This document shows, in pieces, positions 43,258 through 53,800 of a stretch of 64,000 nt of DNA. Position numbers and translations under genes: made by a program. Origin of the DNA: Dendrolimus kikuchii (taxonomy: Eukaryota > Arthropoda > Insecta > Lepidoptera > Lasiocampidae); the NCBI GenBank assembly GCA_019925095.2, contig CM034409.1:6575001-6639000 (forward strand), read 5' to 3'. The notes under the pieces are model-generated. The model had not been told where the DNA came from, did no database searches, and worked only from the letters and a program-made list of their open reading frames with translations. Within the stretch, counting starts at the first letter, position 1, and every line of letters begins with the position of its first letter.

Positions 43258-45725
43258 TTAGAAGTACTTAGAAAAGGACAATCCGAAGTTGGGTTCCCAG
43301 CCGCTCTTCATGAAGGGGGTTTCGAACTTCTTGACACCAGCGTTGAAGTCCAAGGAGGAGTCGCGGTCCTTGAAAAGGTTCAGCGTACTACCGAGACTGT
43401 AGTCGTTACGGTTGATGAAGTCGGTATGGGCTGCTGATGCAGATGCTCCGATTTTGTCCCTAAAATGCAAATATTTAAATATGTTAATTATATACGACGG
43501 CCTCTGTGGTTGAGCGGGCTAAGCCTTTGCCGGCCTACCTCACTGCAACGCAGAGGCTCCGGGTTCGATTCCTGGTATAGTAAATTTCGGAAACGTATTT
43601 TCTCCATTATTTACTATGGTCTGGGTGTCTGGGATCGGCCCCAGAGTAGTCCGTTGTATATTACCCATAACACAAGCGTAACTTGCTTAATTTGGGGATA
43701 TACAATGTGTGTTTAAAATATATATATATATATAAATGGGCAGACAAACTTGCACATTATAATAATAATAGCAGCCCATAACAGTCCCACTGCTGGGCTC
43801 GGGCCTCACATTTTTATAGGGGAACAGACAGCATTCTCCATTCTTCTCTCCCATAGCCTCTATCCAATTTCTCCTGTCTTGAACCTTCTATCCCATTCCT
43901 ATTGTTTTTTCTTTTTTATTACATGAGTTCAGCAGTCAGGCAGACGGCCCACCTGATAGAAATCGGTTACCATCGTCTATGGATATTTGTAACACCAGAG
44001 GTGCTACCGCTTTCTAAAGGGAGACTAGAACTTGGTCACAATGGCAGAACACAACTCAGGATTATTATGGCGTCATACTCCAGACTAGGGGTGGTAGCCA
44101 TCCAGACTGGGCATAACCCTACCACCTGTGGGTCGTTTTATCGCATCTTACAACATGTCAGGCCACAGAATGTTATATTCTTTCACCGTTCCCGCACGGA
44201 TTCCTTCTATTCCATCCCTCTCCTATTCTATCCCTTATTCCTTCTTAAAGGCTAGCAACGTTACAGGAGACAGTAACCATTTTCCAGTATATGGACAGTC
44301 TGCCAGTTTACCAGCTTCACCTCATATTCACAAAACCTTTCATTGTACGCGGTATGCCAAGGGATTACTATTTTTTTTTTTAAATTGCACTTTAAGTTAA
44401 CTGTTCTTTAAATTATCTGAAGGTTTATGACACTCACTTAAACATGTAATTGACGCCTGCACCGACGGTGTCAAAATTGGGGACTTGGGGTAAATTGGGC
44501 ATATTCCTTGTGGCGAAAGCTTTGGCGTTCAGGTCATGGTTGTCGTTGTGGAAGAGGTTGACCTTTCCTGCGGCGCTGACCTGGTCTCCAAAGCCAGGGA
44601 TGCTGGTCTTCGTCAAGGTAGCACCATGACCGTTGCTGAAAAAAAGAGATTTCTATGATTATTAACGAAATGAAGCTCGGATACCATGCTTTGAGAAATA
44701 CAAAAAATGTTTTGAAATATCAACCAGAGATAGCTCATTTGACACCATACTCGCCAATAATGTTCAATTTTTAAATTTCAACACTCTCTTTCGGGTCTCA
44801 TCTCTCAATACTCACAAATGTTTTCGCTTGAATACTACACCATTACAGAATAAAATAGGAACGACTTGCGCTAAGTAAAAATGTAGCTCTGAATAACTCT
44901 TAAATTATACTAGAGTCTAGATTGCACCACAATCTTCTCTCGTTTTTGAAATGTTATTATTGAAAATATTTTTAATCCGGTTTAAAATTGGAATGAATAT
45001 CATTAAGGGCCGCTTGCATAACGTTACTTAAATTTATTTAAGAAACGCAAAACGTATTTAACACCCTTAAATACAATTAGCGTCTTGCACAACGCAAAAT
45101 TTGACGCTAAATATGTTTAAAGAAATGTCAATACGTTTTGTGTAAAACGTATTTAAGCAGTTTAATATGATTAACTAATTTTATTTAAAGGCGATTGTTA
45201 TGCAAGCGGCCCTAAGATATCAATATTTAATTGATGGTTAACAAAATAATTATCTTGAAGAATAAAACGCCAAAAAGCGACATGAAAAGGACTTGCAGCG
45301 TCATCTAATTTTGCAGTATTTAGAATTTCAGGAACTATATCTTTTACTAGGCAAGTGTCGTTCCTAGTAGGCGTTAATTTTTCATACGAAAAACTTAATT
45401 ACGAAGCAGACTTAAAAGAAACTTACACATTATCCAAAGCCAATCCAAAAGAAGATGAAGCCAGATGCTGGCTCTTGGTCAGATCGGCAGAACCAATAGC
45501 ACTGAGGATGTTCTTGTCGTTACCAGCTATAGGTACTTTTATAGCAGCTCCCGATGTTCCATCAGAATTAACAGTAAGACTTCCGTGCGCCTGCCTTCTG
45601 ACCCTCGCATAATGGGCAGGAACGTACACCACATCCTCTGGACTGTACTCCACTTCAGGGTACACATATCTGCACTGAGCTCCGATGAGCATAGCAGAGA
45701 ATACCAACAACTTTTGTCCAAACAT
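43258..45725 (-). CDS. attacin: Attacin antimicrobial peptide precursor, copy 3
   Basis: Exons 45725-45427, 44635-44438 and 43459-43258 (299, 198, 202 nt) encode 232 residues with intact frame. The signal peptide, RVRR site and attacin blocks are as in copies 1 and 2. It is mosaic between them: IKVPIAGN and DLTKSQH in exon 1, KTSIPG and GVNYMF in exon 2, FKDRDSS and ETPFMKSGW in exon 3. Both introns are enlarged by insertions absent from the paralogues (MITE in intron 1, tRNA-type SINE in intron 2), but splice sites are untouched, so it should still be expressed. Confidence 0.95.
43495..43731 (+). mobile_element. tRNA-derived SINE in intron 2 of attacin copy 3
   Basis: The head has RNA polymerase III promoter boxes: A box tggttgagcggg (43507-43518) and B box ggttcgattcc (43562-43572). 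A tRNA-unrelated body and a ta-repeat tail follow. Intron 2 of copy 2 at the same point reads attatataaataggcag without the insert, so copy 2 is the empty site. Confidence 0.8.
43745..44330. repeat. Nested retroposons in intron 2 of attacin copy 3
   Basis: An older repeat (43765-43900 and 44203-44330) is split by an inverted family A copy (about 43915-44202), as in copies 1 and 2. Confidence 0.65.
45007..45212. mobile_element. PIF/Harbinger-like MITE in intron 1 of attacin copy 3
   Basis: Perfect 16-bp terminal inverted repeats, gggccgcttgcataac (45007-45022) and its complement (45197-45212). A TAA duplication lies at 45004-45006 and 45213-45215. Copy 1 has the undisturbed sequence cattaagatatt at the same place. 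A 3-bp TAA target and GGGCC-type ends fit PIF/Harbinger. The 206-bp interior is AT-rich and non-coding. Confidence 0.88.
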
Positions 45726-45826
45726 CTTGTTTGTATTGTAAGTCTTCTAAATAACTTTGTGTCTTTAGAAATGCCTGCTCGAAATGCAAGTCGGGACTCG
45801 AATGATGCTACTCCAGAATCGTTTGA

Positions 45827-45874
45827 TATTTATACTCATTTGAAATAATTGAAATGACAACTGAAGGAATCCCC
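45827..45874 (-). promoter_or_regulatory. Promoter of attacin copy 3: TATA and kappaB
   Basis: TATAAATA at 45827-45834 and GGGGATTCCT at 45865-45874 on the minus strand. The GATAA between them is changed to GACAA here, a difference from copies 1 and 2. A minus-strand GATAA remains further upstream near 45927. Confidence 0.72.
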
Positions 45875-46098
45875 TAAGATGTGCACGACTTCGGGTGAAG
45901 TAAATTACCTCAATTATCTTAAAGCGGTTATCGCATTGCCCTGTTACATTTTCCTCAAACCGTTGAACTTTTGTTTTCATTCCAATGCATATAGTGACGT
46001 ATAGCGATTCATAAGCCGTTTTGTTGTTTAATTGATATCGTCAAAAAAAATCCTCGATTTTGTATATTAGTTAGATCTTGAGAAATCATAATTTAGAA

Positions 46099-46247
46099 CT
46101 AATGACTAGGTTCCAGTCTCCCTTAAGAGAGTAACAGCGCATTTGTAGCACCTTTGGTGTTGCAAATGTCCATAGGCTATGGTAACCGCTTTACATCACG
46201 TGGGACTGTCTGCTGAACTCCAGCAATAAAAAAATAAAATAAAAACT
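46099..46247 (+). mobile_element. SINE-like family A copy, 5'-truncated, in copy 3 flank
   Basis: 'ctaggttccagtctccctta' to the tail and an A-rich end. The homologous flank of copy 2 (about 36600-36630) lacks it, so it came after duplication. Confidence 0.7.
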
Positions 46248-47255
46248 TGACCTCACTAACTGATTTACTGACATATAAACGCACAGCCCAAACTACTGGT
46301 CGCAATAATTAAAGTATAAAAAGTATTTTTGGTGCACAGTTATCTTCATACCACACAGGACTTGTAGAATAACACCTACATTCATCCAAATTCAATTCAT
46401 GCTAATTTAATTGTTAAAAATGTTGTTTATTATTGTGTAAGAAAATAAATGAAGTTTGTATTCTATTCTTAGGCGGACGCCTGTTACAAACGCCGTTGGC
46501 TGTGTACGGCGTCACGCTATACGCGATCGACGAATGCTTGTAATGAAAATGCACTAGAGTGATCTCTTTCAAACGCCTGAAGCGGTGTTCGGCACGCATA
46601 CGCTGTACGCGGCGTCCATACTATACGTACGTATTCCAGCATAACGAAGTCGCGTTTTTGAGGTCAATTAATCTGTCAAACAAATCTGTCCAATCGTATA
46701 GAGTGCAAGGAAAAAACTGATGCGATATAAAGGTATTCAAAGGGACCATCGGTTTAACGTCAACTCGACGCCGGAGTCGCGTCCTACGTTACTTGACGCT
46801 AGACGCAACATTCAGCATCGATGTACTGCGACCTTTAAGTTTATCTAGAGTTGAACAAAAGATTAAAAATTACGTTGAACGTAATCTTTGTTTATTAATA
46901 ACAATATACTTATATATACAGCGCGTTCCATTAGTAGCTCACAACGCCCAAAATGCTCCGTCAGCCGTTCCACAACGCGACCGCGGTCGTTGTGATCGTG
47001 GCGAAAATGTCACTAATGACGTCATAATTTTTCACCACGACCCATGTCAAAAGGTGGGTCGAATAACCGTTTCACTTGGGTTTACGATTGTAACGCCGGT
47101 AAGCAAGTGGAACGGGAAAATCGCGGTCGTGAACGTTGTGAGTCTCTAATGGAACTTAGCCATAATCGAAGCTTTCACGTGGCATTGGCACTGACTGTTG
47201 CTTCTCTTTCTGTAATTTATGTCTGTTGACTTCATTGAAGGTCTTATTGCAATAG
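46248..47255. repeat. Duplicated upstream block of attacin copy 3
   Basis: Homologous to 36628-37275, with the extra TIR element at 46925-47155. No coding region. Confidence 0.65.
46925..47155. mobile_element. 231-bp TIR element in copy 3 flank
   Basis: 22-bp terminal inverted repeats with a few mismatches: gttccattag..tcacaacg on the left (46925-46946) and its near complement (47134-47155). The copy 2 flank passes this point without it (aacaatatgtataatcgaag near 37180). The target duplication is not resolved. The interior is richer in cg than the flanks. Confidence 0.7.
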
Positions 47256-47514
47256 TGTCCGGCAATTTTGAGGAGATAGCATTAGCAGAATTGAGCTCCA
47301 GTTAAGTAGTTTTTGATGTATATAATTTTTTTGATTGTATGCTTTTTAGGGTCCCGTAACCAAATAACGAACACAGTGGACGTTTGACAGCTCTACGGAA
47401 CCCTTCATTGTGCGCGAACTACTGATCACTTACCTATTTTTCAACATTTTATTAATTAAAGATTCAAAGAAATAAAGAACCTGTTATACATATTTACATA
47501 TAAAAATATGTACA

Positions 47515-48003
47515 TCAGATCACTATCGGTGGGGAGCGTTTCCAAAAGGCTGGCTGCATTCCATGCTGTACTTGCTTGTATAAGTTCACATTTGACTGAC
47601 ATTGCACCTGATGTCAGGTGGAAATGCAACCTAAGGAAGATGCTTAGAAGTTACCTATTCACGCGAGACTTGAAGTGAATTGCATGTTTCCGGAAAAATA
47701 GACGATGGTAGGGCGTTCCACTCCTTAGCGGTTTAAAAGTATTATGAAAGTGGAAGCAAAGTGCTATTTCCGCTTACTTGGTATTACCACGATATATCGA
47801 TGGCGTCAGTAAAAAGGTGAGGAAGAAATGAATGCGTGCAATTCCGCGGAACCCTCATCGAAGTGTACCCTATAGAATATCGTCAAGTTAGCGACTCTGC
47901 GTCGATAATCTAGGCTTTGAAGCCACTTATCGCTTAGCCGATTATCGTCTATCAGCTCCCTAGCCCTAGCGTTGCTCCAAATACAGACAAGCCTTTGGGT
48001 CAC
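47515..48003 (-). pseudogene. CR1-like LINE C-terminal fragment with 'TLPTDSDL' end (copy b)
   Basis: The minus strand contains WLQSLDYRRRVANLTIFYRV and HFDEGSAELHAFISS, then damaged sequence homologous to 21897-22185. The shared block 'cctattcacgcgagacttga' (plus-strand reading) links both copies. TLPTDSDLMYIF lies at the far 3' side. The R-R-x-V-A-x-L-x-x-F-Y-R pattern is typical of CR1-type ORF2 ends. Confidence 0.6.
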
Positions 48004-48189
48004 TTATTTTATTTATTATTACTAATCGCAAAGTTCTCAAAGGGTAAATTTAATACTACACCAGCAAAACCACAATGATTGCATTGCAAAAATATAACCA
48101 CAAAGCTGTAATGAAATTAGTTTCACCGTAATTAGAAGATACTCGGGGAAGTACTTCGCTTTTCCTTAAAAATATTGCACGAAGACTCA

Positions 48190-48310
48190 TAAAAATATCT
48201 CAATAATAACAACATTCGTGTTTTTACAATAAAAACCATTTAAAATAAACATTATTATTTTGTTTTGTTAACAAATTTAAAAACGTTTAACAAAGCAATA
48301 AGGATATTTG
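48190..48310. repeat. Dispersed repeat family E
   Basis: Matches 32275-32420 ('aataaacattattattttgt'). Confidence 0.5.
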
Positions 48311-48334
48311 TCGTGAGCGATATTTTCAAAATAT

Positions 48335-48796
48335 TGTTACGACCTGAATGCCGACAAAAGACAAATTCACACCTGCGTCTGTAGTAACACATTTTATTCC
48401 CTTTTTGGCATTTGGACTTCTTTTGTTTACTTTTTGTTTAAAAATTATAATTAGAAAAACAGCCCATTGTGTATTGTAATCTTTTACGGTAGTCATTAGC
48501 CAGGTGTGATTCTAAGAAATTCAGTCCACGCGGGCGAGAGACATTGTATTTGTGCAGTATAAAACAATGCCCCAACGGAGAGATCGTCAGTCGAGCGATA
48601 ACCATACGCGAGGTAAGACTTGTGTACATTCGGTAATCTATTTAGTGACGGACTTTGCGCGTGTTATTTAATCGTGCATTACGTTTGGACTGGTTGTGTA
48701 CAGTTATATTTGTACCTGTGTTATACGTTGTATAGTTCTAATAAATTCTATAATAATTCCAACGACATTTTAATTCGAGTCCGGCAACTCCTAACA
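48335..48796 (+). mobile_element. Solo LTR of an LTR retrotransposon (462 bp)
   Basis: It begins TGTTACG, ends TAACA, and is flanked by a 4-bp duplication atat (48331-48334, 48797-48800). Inside are a TATA box (gtataaaac near 48559), an initiator-like tcagtcg and an AATAAA-type signal before the 3' end. The same LTR in opposite orientation is at 50785-51486. No primer-binding site or gag-pol follows, so it is a solo LTR; the 4-bp target is usual for Ty3/gypsy-type elements. Confidence 0.8.
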
Positions 48797-49127
48797 ATAT
48801 GTCAGGATAAAGGATCATTTACATGGAGCGAGATTCTTAGCTCAAAGATACAACTAATGAAAGCAAGAAAAAAAATCTGATCATGGTAATTACACACAAG
48901 ATATCGTACGTGGAAGGGCGATAATCGCCTGGTCATTGAACATTCACGTATCTGTGTAAACAGGATTTGATAGCAAGAATCGTATTTCGAGTTCAACTAG
49001 TCCCCAGGCACTCTAGTCCCAGTTCTCTTGAAAAAGTATTGAGAAAAAGCATTTCTTGCATCACGATTTTTATAATTTTCATGCTCATTATTCCGCAAAC
49101 ACTCGTAACTTCTATAAAGTTTTTATT

Positions 49128-49437
49128 CGTGCAGGAACGGAGAAAGAATACAATTTCCTGCGGCCAGGCGGCCTGTCGTAAGAGGCGACAAAACAATCCA
49201 CAGCCAGGTGGTAGGGCATTTGCCTGACTGAATGGCTACCACCCCTGGTCTATGTCTAGTATATCGCTAGAACAACCTTGAGTTGTGTTCTGGCATTAGT
49301 GACCAGGTTCCAGTCTCCCTTAAGAGAGCAGTATCGTATTGTAGCACCTTTCGTGTTGCAAATGTCCATAGGCGATGGTAACCGCTTTCCACCAAGTGGG
49401 CCATCTGCCTGTCTGCTGAACTCCTGAAATAAAAATA
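49128..49437 (+). mobile_element. SINE-like family A copy
   Basis: Full length, from 'cgtgcaggaacggagaaag' to the tail and A-rich end. Confidence 0.68.
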
Positions 49438-49492
49438 TAAAATAAAAAGAAGTAAAAAAAATCGAGGTGCAATTTCGATGGCGAAATGCAAT

Positions 49493-49738
49493 TCACGACG
49501 ATGAGCCGTCAAAATGTGGTAACTCAAACCTCTCTGAGGCTGTCACGGTCATAGTAGTGGTTAGCCCACGAGCTTCCAGCTTACAAATGCGCTCCTCACG
49601 CGTGTCTACCTTGTCCTGAAGCTGTGTGTTTTATTCCGTTACTTTCTCGACGTCTGCTTCCAATTTCTTTACTTTAAGACTGACATCATCAGAGTACTGG
49701 GTAACGCTTCGTTCGCAGTCAGAACACGACCGGCTCAT
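49493..49738 (-). pseudogene. Gag-like coiled-coil fragment
   Basis: The minus-strand frame starts MSRSCSDCERSVTQYS and continues with a heptad-rich region (VSLKVKKLEADVEKVTE, one stop, NTQLQDKVDTREERICKLEA). It ends ERFELPHFDGSSS and a stop. Coiled coil followed by L-P-x-F-D-G resembles gag of some insect LTR retrotransposons. No pol is adjacent. Assignment is tentative. Confidence 0.45.
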
Positions 49739-50051
49739 TCCCCGACTGACTGACCCTCATCCATTTGTAAAGTAGACATGGCCTATTAGCAACATACCGC
49801 CCACAGGTCCTAGAAATTCGTAACTTGTCAGCTTAATGGCTTCTAAGAATTCGCATGAAATACAAACCGAAGTACGAAAGTTTTGTGACGTCTTACGGCG
49901 GCGTGAACAAAGAGATTAGCGCGAACAATAGATCACTCAAATTCAAAGGGGTAATAAGACACCTGCAAAGGATTAGTAACGGCTCGCAACATTATTTATA
50001 TGTGGACAAAAAATAACGGCCTAGTTTTTACATTATTATTAAACCATCCAT

Positions 50052-50356
50052 GCAACAACGGAAAATGAATACAATTTTCTGCGGCCGGGCGGCCTGTCAT
50101 AAGAGGCGACAAAACAACCCGCAGCCAGATGGTAGGGTATTTGCCCGACTGGATGGCTACCACCTCTGGTCTAGAGTATGCCGCCATAACAACCTTGAGT
50201 TGTGTTTCGGCATTAGCGACCAGGTTGCAGTCTCCCTTAAGAGAGCAGAAGCGCATTTGTAGCACCTTTAGTGTTGCAAATGTCTTTAGGCGATAGTAAC
50301 CGCTTTCCATCAAGTGGGCCGTCTGCCTGTCTGCTGAACTCCTGCAATAAAAAATA
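50052..50356 (+). mobile_element. SINE-like family A copy
   Basis: Near full length, slightly diverged at the 5' end ('caacggaaaatgaatac'). Confidence 0.66.
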
Positions 50357-50784
50357 AATATAGGCCGATATTCCAATAAGGACTTTTCCATGTTTTCGAA
50401 ATATCAACAAACCTTTGCGACGAGAGAAGCTTTGAATTTACACAACGAAACCTTTCATTTACCATATTCAATGAGAATCTATTATATTCACACCTTTCCG
50501 ATCTTTGAAAGTTACAAAAGCATAAATAACAAGTGAAAAACCAATGTAACGAGACCTTAACTAGGAGTTATGTTTTGTATATTATTCTGTGTGTTCTATT
50601 CTTTTAAGGGTTCCGTAGATATTTTATCCATATACTGGGTGTTCCAAAGGTGTTCCACATGGAGGAGAAGTATTTCAAACATTGCATATAGGATATTTTG
50701 CTCACTGGAAACATAATTTTATTTTAAAAATTACAGACACTTCAATTTACAATCTGTAACTGAAACTATCCGAAACTAACGTAT

Positions 50785-51486
50785 TGTTACGAGTTAGCGG
50801 GACTCGAATTAAAATGCCGTTAGAATTATTATACAGATTCTTAGAAATATACAAACACGTATAAGACAGACGCCTTAAGAACAGACGAGCGTGCATGACA
50901 AGAGTTATGAATGTCAAAGAAGCAAGTGAGGTGTGTAAGAATAAGCCTAAATGGCGCTCTGTTGTTCGTACCTACCCCGCAAGGGAACTGGCGTGAAGTT
51001 ATGTATGTATGTATGTATGTATGTACGTATAAGACAGGTACAAATATAACCGAACACAAAAAAAAACCAAACGTAATGCAGAAGGTCGTAATTCAATAAA
51101 ACGCGCAAAGTCCGTCACTATTAGATTCCCGAATGTACACACGTCACGCCTGTATCGTAGTTGTAGCTCAACTGACCCCTCTCTTAATCAGGCCGTCGTT
51201 TTATATTTCACAAATGCAAATGTGCCCGCCCGGCAACGTCGACACAATTTCCTAGAATTAGCTTATAATTGTAATCCGCAACACCTGACTAATGATGCTA
51301 ATGAGAGAGCACAATAGGACAATAGGATGTTCTCCATAATAACTAGAAACGTATGCCAATAAATAAGTGAACAAAAGAAGACTATCATAATAGGATTATA
51401 ATTAGTTCAAATGCCGACAGGTAATAAAATGTGTTTTTACAGATCTGTGCGTGGAATTTGTCTTTGTCGGAGCCTAAGTTGTAACA
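50785..51486 (-). mobile_element. Solo LTR, same family as 48335-48796, interrupted
   Basis: TGTTAC at the left and TAACA at the right, flanked by gtat (50781-50784 and 51487-51490). The reverse complement aligns along its length with 48335-48796 ('gttatatttgtacctgt', 'gtgtacattcgg'). A 155-bp RTE fragment plus its duplication is inserted at 50870. Confidence 0.8.
50870..51024 (+). mobile_element. 155-bp RTE family 1 copy
   Basis: It consists of only the last codons (RRACMTRVMNVKEASEVCKN and onwards) plus an atgt tail. Exact 13-bp duplications acgtataagacag flank it (50857-50869, 51025-51037). It is an extremely 5'-truncated insertion in the solo LTR. Confidence 0.85.
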
Positions 51487-51593
51487 GTATAAATCGAAAT
51501 AATTTCATATCCGTGACCATATCCATCCGTTACCCATCAATCTTCGTCGGTATATTCACATTCTCATTCTTCTTTATAGTATATTGTTTCTAC

Positions 51594-52148
51594 CCACTAC
51601 TCCGCGTTACCTCAAGGAACGTTTCAAACTTCTCTATGTATCTAGCTCCCATAATTTGCGCCCCTTCACTAAATACAGAATAACACCAGCACACACGTCC
51701 TGACCCACTACTACGGGTTACCTCAAGGAACGTTACAAACTTCTCTATGTATCTAGCTCTCATAATTTGCGGCCCTTCACTAAATACAGAATAACACCAG
51801 CACACACGCCCTGACCCACTACTCCGCGTTACCTCAAGGAACGTTACAAACTTCTCTATGTATCTAGCTCCCATAATTTGCGCCCCTTCACTAAATACAG
51901 AATAACACCAGCACACACGCCCTGACCCACTACTCCGCGTTACCTCAAGGAACGTTACAAACTTCTCTATGTATCTAGCTCTCATAATTTGCGCCCCTTC
52001 ACTAAATACAGAATAACACCAGCACACACGTCCTGGTCCACTACTCCGCGTTACCTCAAGGAACGTTTCAAACTTCTCTATGTATCTAGCTCCCATAATT
52101 TGCGCCCCTCCACTAAATACAGAATAACACCAGCACACACGTCCTGTT
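51594..52148 (+). repeat. Five-unit 111-bp tandem array within LINE coding sequence
   Basis: Unit starts (at 'ttacctcaagg') are 51607, 51718, 51829, 51940 and 52051, an exact period of 111 bp or 37 codons. Units differ by a few substitutions. In the plus frame a unit reads TTPRYLKERFKLLYVSSSHN and then KYRITPAHTS. Junctions carry TGA except the last, which is TGG. Confidence 0.9.
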
Positions 52149-52290
52149 TTAATAATAACTCTTTCACCGTCCAGGCTGTGCGTCTCTGGGATGAGTTACC
52201 TATTGCTATAAGACAAGCCAAATCCTTACCGTGCTTCAAAAATCAGGTTCAGAAGCATTACTTTTCTATTATATATAATAATGCCTAATG
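52040..52290 (+). pseudogene. LINE ORF2 C-terminus continuing from the tandem array
   Basis: After the last unit the same frame reads NNNSFTVQAVRLWDELPIAI, RQAKSLPCFKNQVQKHYF and a stop. A-V-R-L-W-x-x-L-P-x-x-I-R is the classic C-terminal block of CR1/Jockey-group ORF2. The array therefore amplifies the preceding coding segment. Confidence 0.7.
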
Positions 52291-52331
52291 CTATTACATA
52301 AGTGTATGTATGTTTGTATTGTCATACGGAC

Positions 52332-52448
52332 AGGTTTTCAAATTGGACAAGTACATTAACAATCTGCCCATAAAATTCCAGTTAAAATTGTGTTGCGATT
52401 CGTTTCGGCACTTGTCCGTTGCCATTCGTTTTTCCACTTATCCGTTTT
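52332..52448. repeat. Dispersed repeat family D
   Basis: 'ttttcaaattggacaagtac' recurs at 54603-54720 inside a solo LTR. Confidence 0.55.
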
Positions 52449-53596
52449 TTATTGTATATACTTTACATAATTATATACAATAATAGTAAGTAATACAATA
52501 CAATAATAGTAAGAAGTCATCGGCAAACCTTCTGAGCGCGGCTTGTACAACATAAGAGCTAGAAACTTTAATAGTTTTTTTGATATGCGTTGATCATTCC
52601 ACACCCAGACCAAACAAAAGTAAACGAACAAAAAAAGTGTTATTAGCTGGGAGTCCCCAAGCGAGGGATCAAAGGAAACTGGTCGCAACTGGGAATAGGA
52701 CTAAATAAAAAAAAAACCTCAAACGACTCGATAAAATTCCACAACAATACCCAAAAAGGGACGACGATTTTCCAAACGCTTACTCGCCCGATATGGGCCC
52801 TATCGCCAAGTGCTAAAGGCTACCTAAAATGTTACGTAAGGCTGGTTGAAAGAATTTCTTAGAGCCACAAAATAAGCGGGCAAATACGCGCCGGCTTAGA
52901 GAATTTACACTCGCATGCCTTTCGTCGTGTGTTTTCGAGTGGATTCCACGAGAGGCGTTTGTGAGTAAGCCCTTATAGTATATATAATACAATATATACT
53001 ATGAGGTATATATTGTACCCCAACATTACATAGAAAAAATACACAAAAAACTTACTTACTAAAAGGTAGTACAATGGGCGGCCTTATTGCTAAAAGCAAT
53101 CTCTTCTAGGCAACCTTTGGTTGGACAAAATCTAATTACATAGCGTCGGCATGCAGTTGAAATATATAATACATAGATTAAACTTTACTCGCTCACCAAA
53201 GTAAAAAATACATCATTTAATTTTTTTAATCAATAAGTGGAACTATAATATTTAGTTTCATTTCCAAAGTCATGAAACTTGAGTCTAATTTTTGAACTAA
53301 CAGATGGATTATTCTGAAAAAAAAATCAAGATGTTAGAACATAAAAATTCTTTCAAATGAAACTAGTTTGAACATAATGCGTTTTGTGTATTTTTAAGAG
53401 ACGGGGTATTTTCGATTAAATGTTTTCATATGGGTTAATTGTAAAATACAAAAAGTGTACTTTGCTTACCTTTCTTTACGTATCAAATTAAAATGATTTC
53501 TCTTTAAGAATCTATGCTAATCATTTTACGAATATAAAATATGTTATGACTAGCTTTTTCATCTGTTAATTGCGTTATCATTTAATTTTATTGTAA
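52449..53596. other. Non-coding sequence
   Basis: An inverted family G core ('gcggccttattgctaaaag') lies at about 53078-53135. No gene. Confidence 0.4.
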
Positions 53597-53800
53597 AATC
53601 TATACTAATATTATAAAGAGGTACAGTTTGTGAGTTTGTGACGTTGTAGGGTGTAATCTGTGGATCTACTAAACCGATTTTAAAAATTCTTTTACTGTTA
53701 CAAAGCTACGTTAACAGGGAGTGTCATATGCCATATAACATGACGCTATATACCACGGGAACGGGACAGAGTGCGGGTGAAACTGCGCCGGGCTGCTAGT
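53597..53800 (-). repeat. Dispersed repeat family K, inverted
   Basis: Starts 'atctatactaatattataaa' and ends 'gccgggctgctagta', the mirror of 37945-38135. Confidence 0.65.

Noticed and set aside
43495..43580. Functional tRNA gene
   Set aside because: A and B boxes are present, but the flanks do not fold into a full cloverleaf with acceptor stem that I can support; a long non-tRNA body follows, as in a SINE.
51590..52138. Open minus-strand frame of 182 codons with a repeated 37-residue unit (CWCYSVFSEGAQIM..)
   Set aside because: It is the antisense shadow of the 111-bp tandem array. The plus strand continues into a recognisable LINE ORF2 C-terminus, so the minus frame is not a repeat protein.
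51594..52148. Possible CRISPR array
   Set aside because: The units are contiguous 111-bp tandem repeats without unique spacers, in a eukaryotic LINE context.
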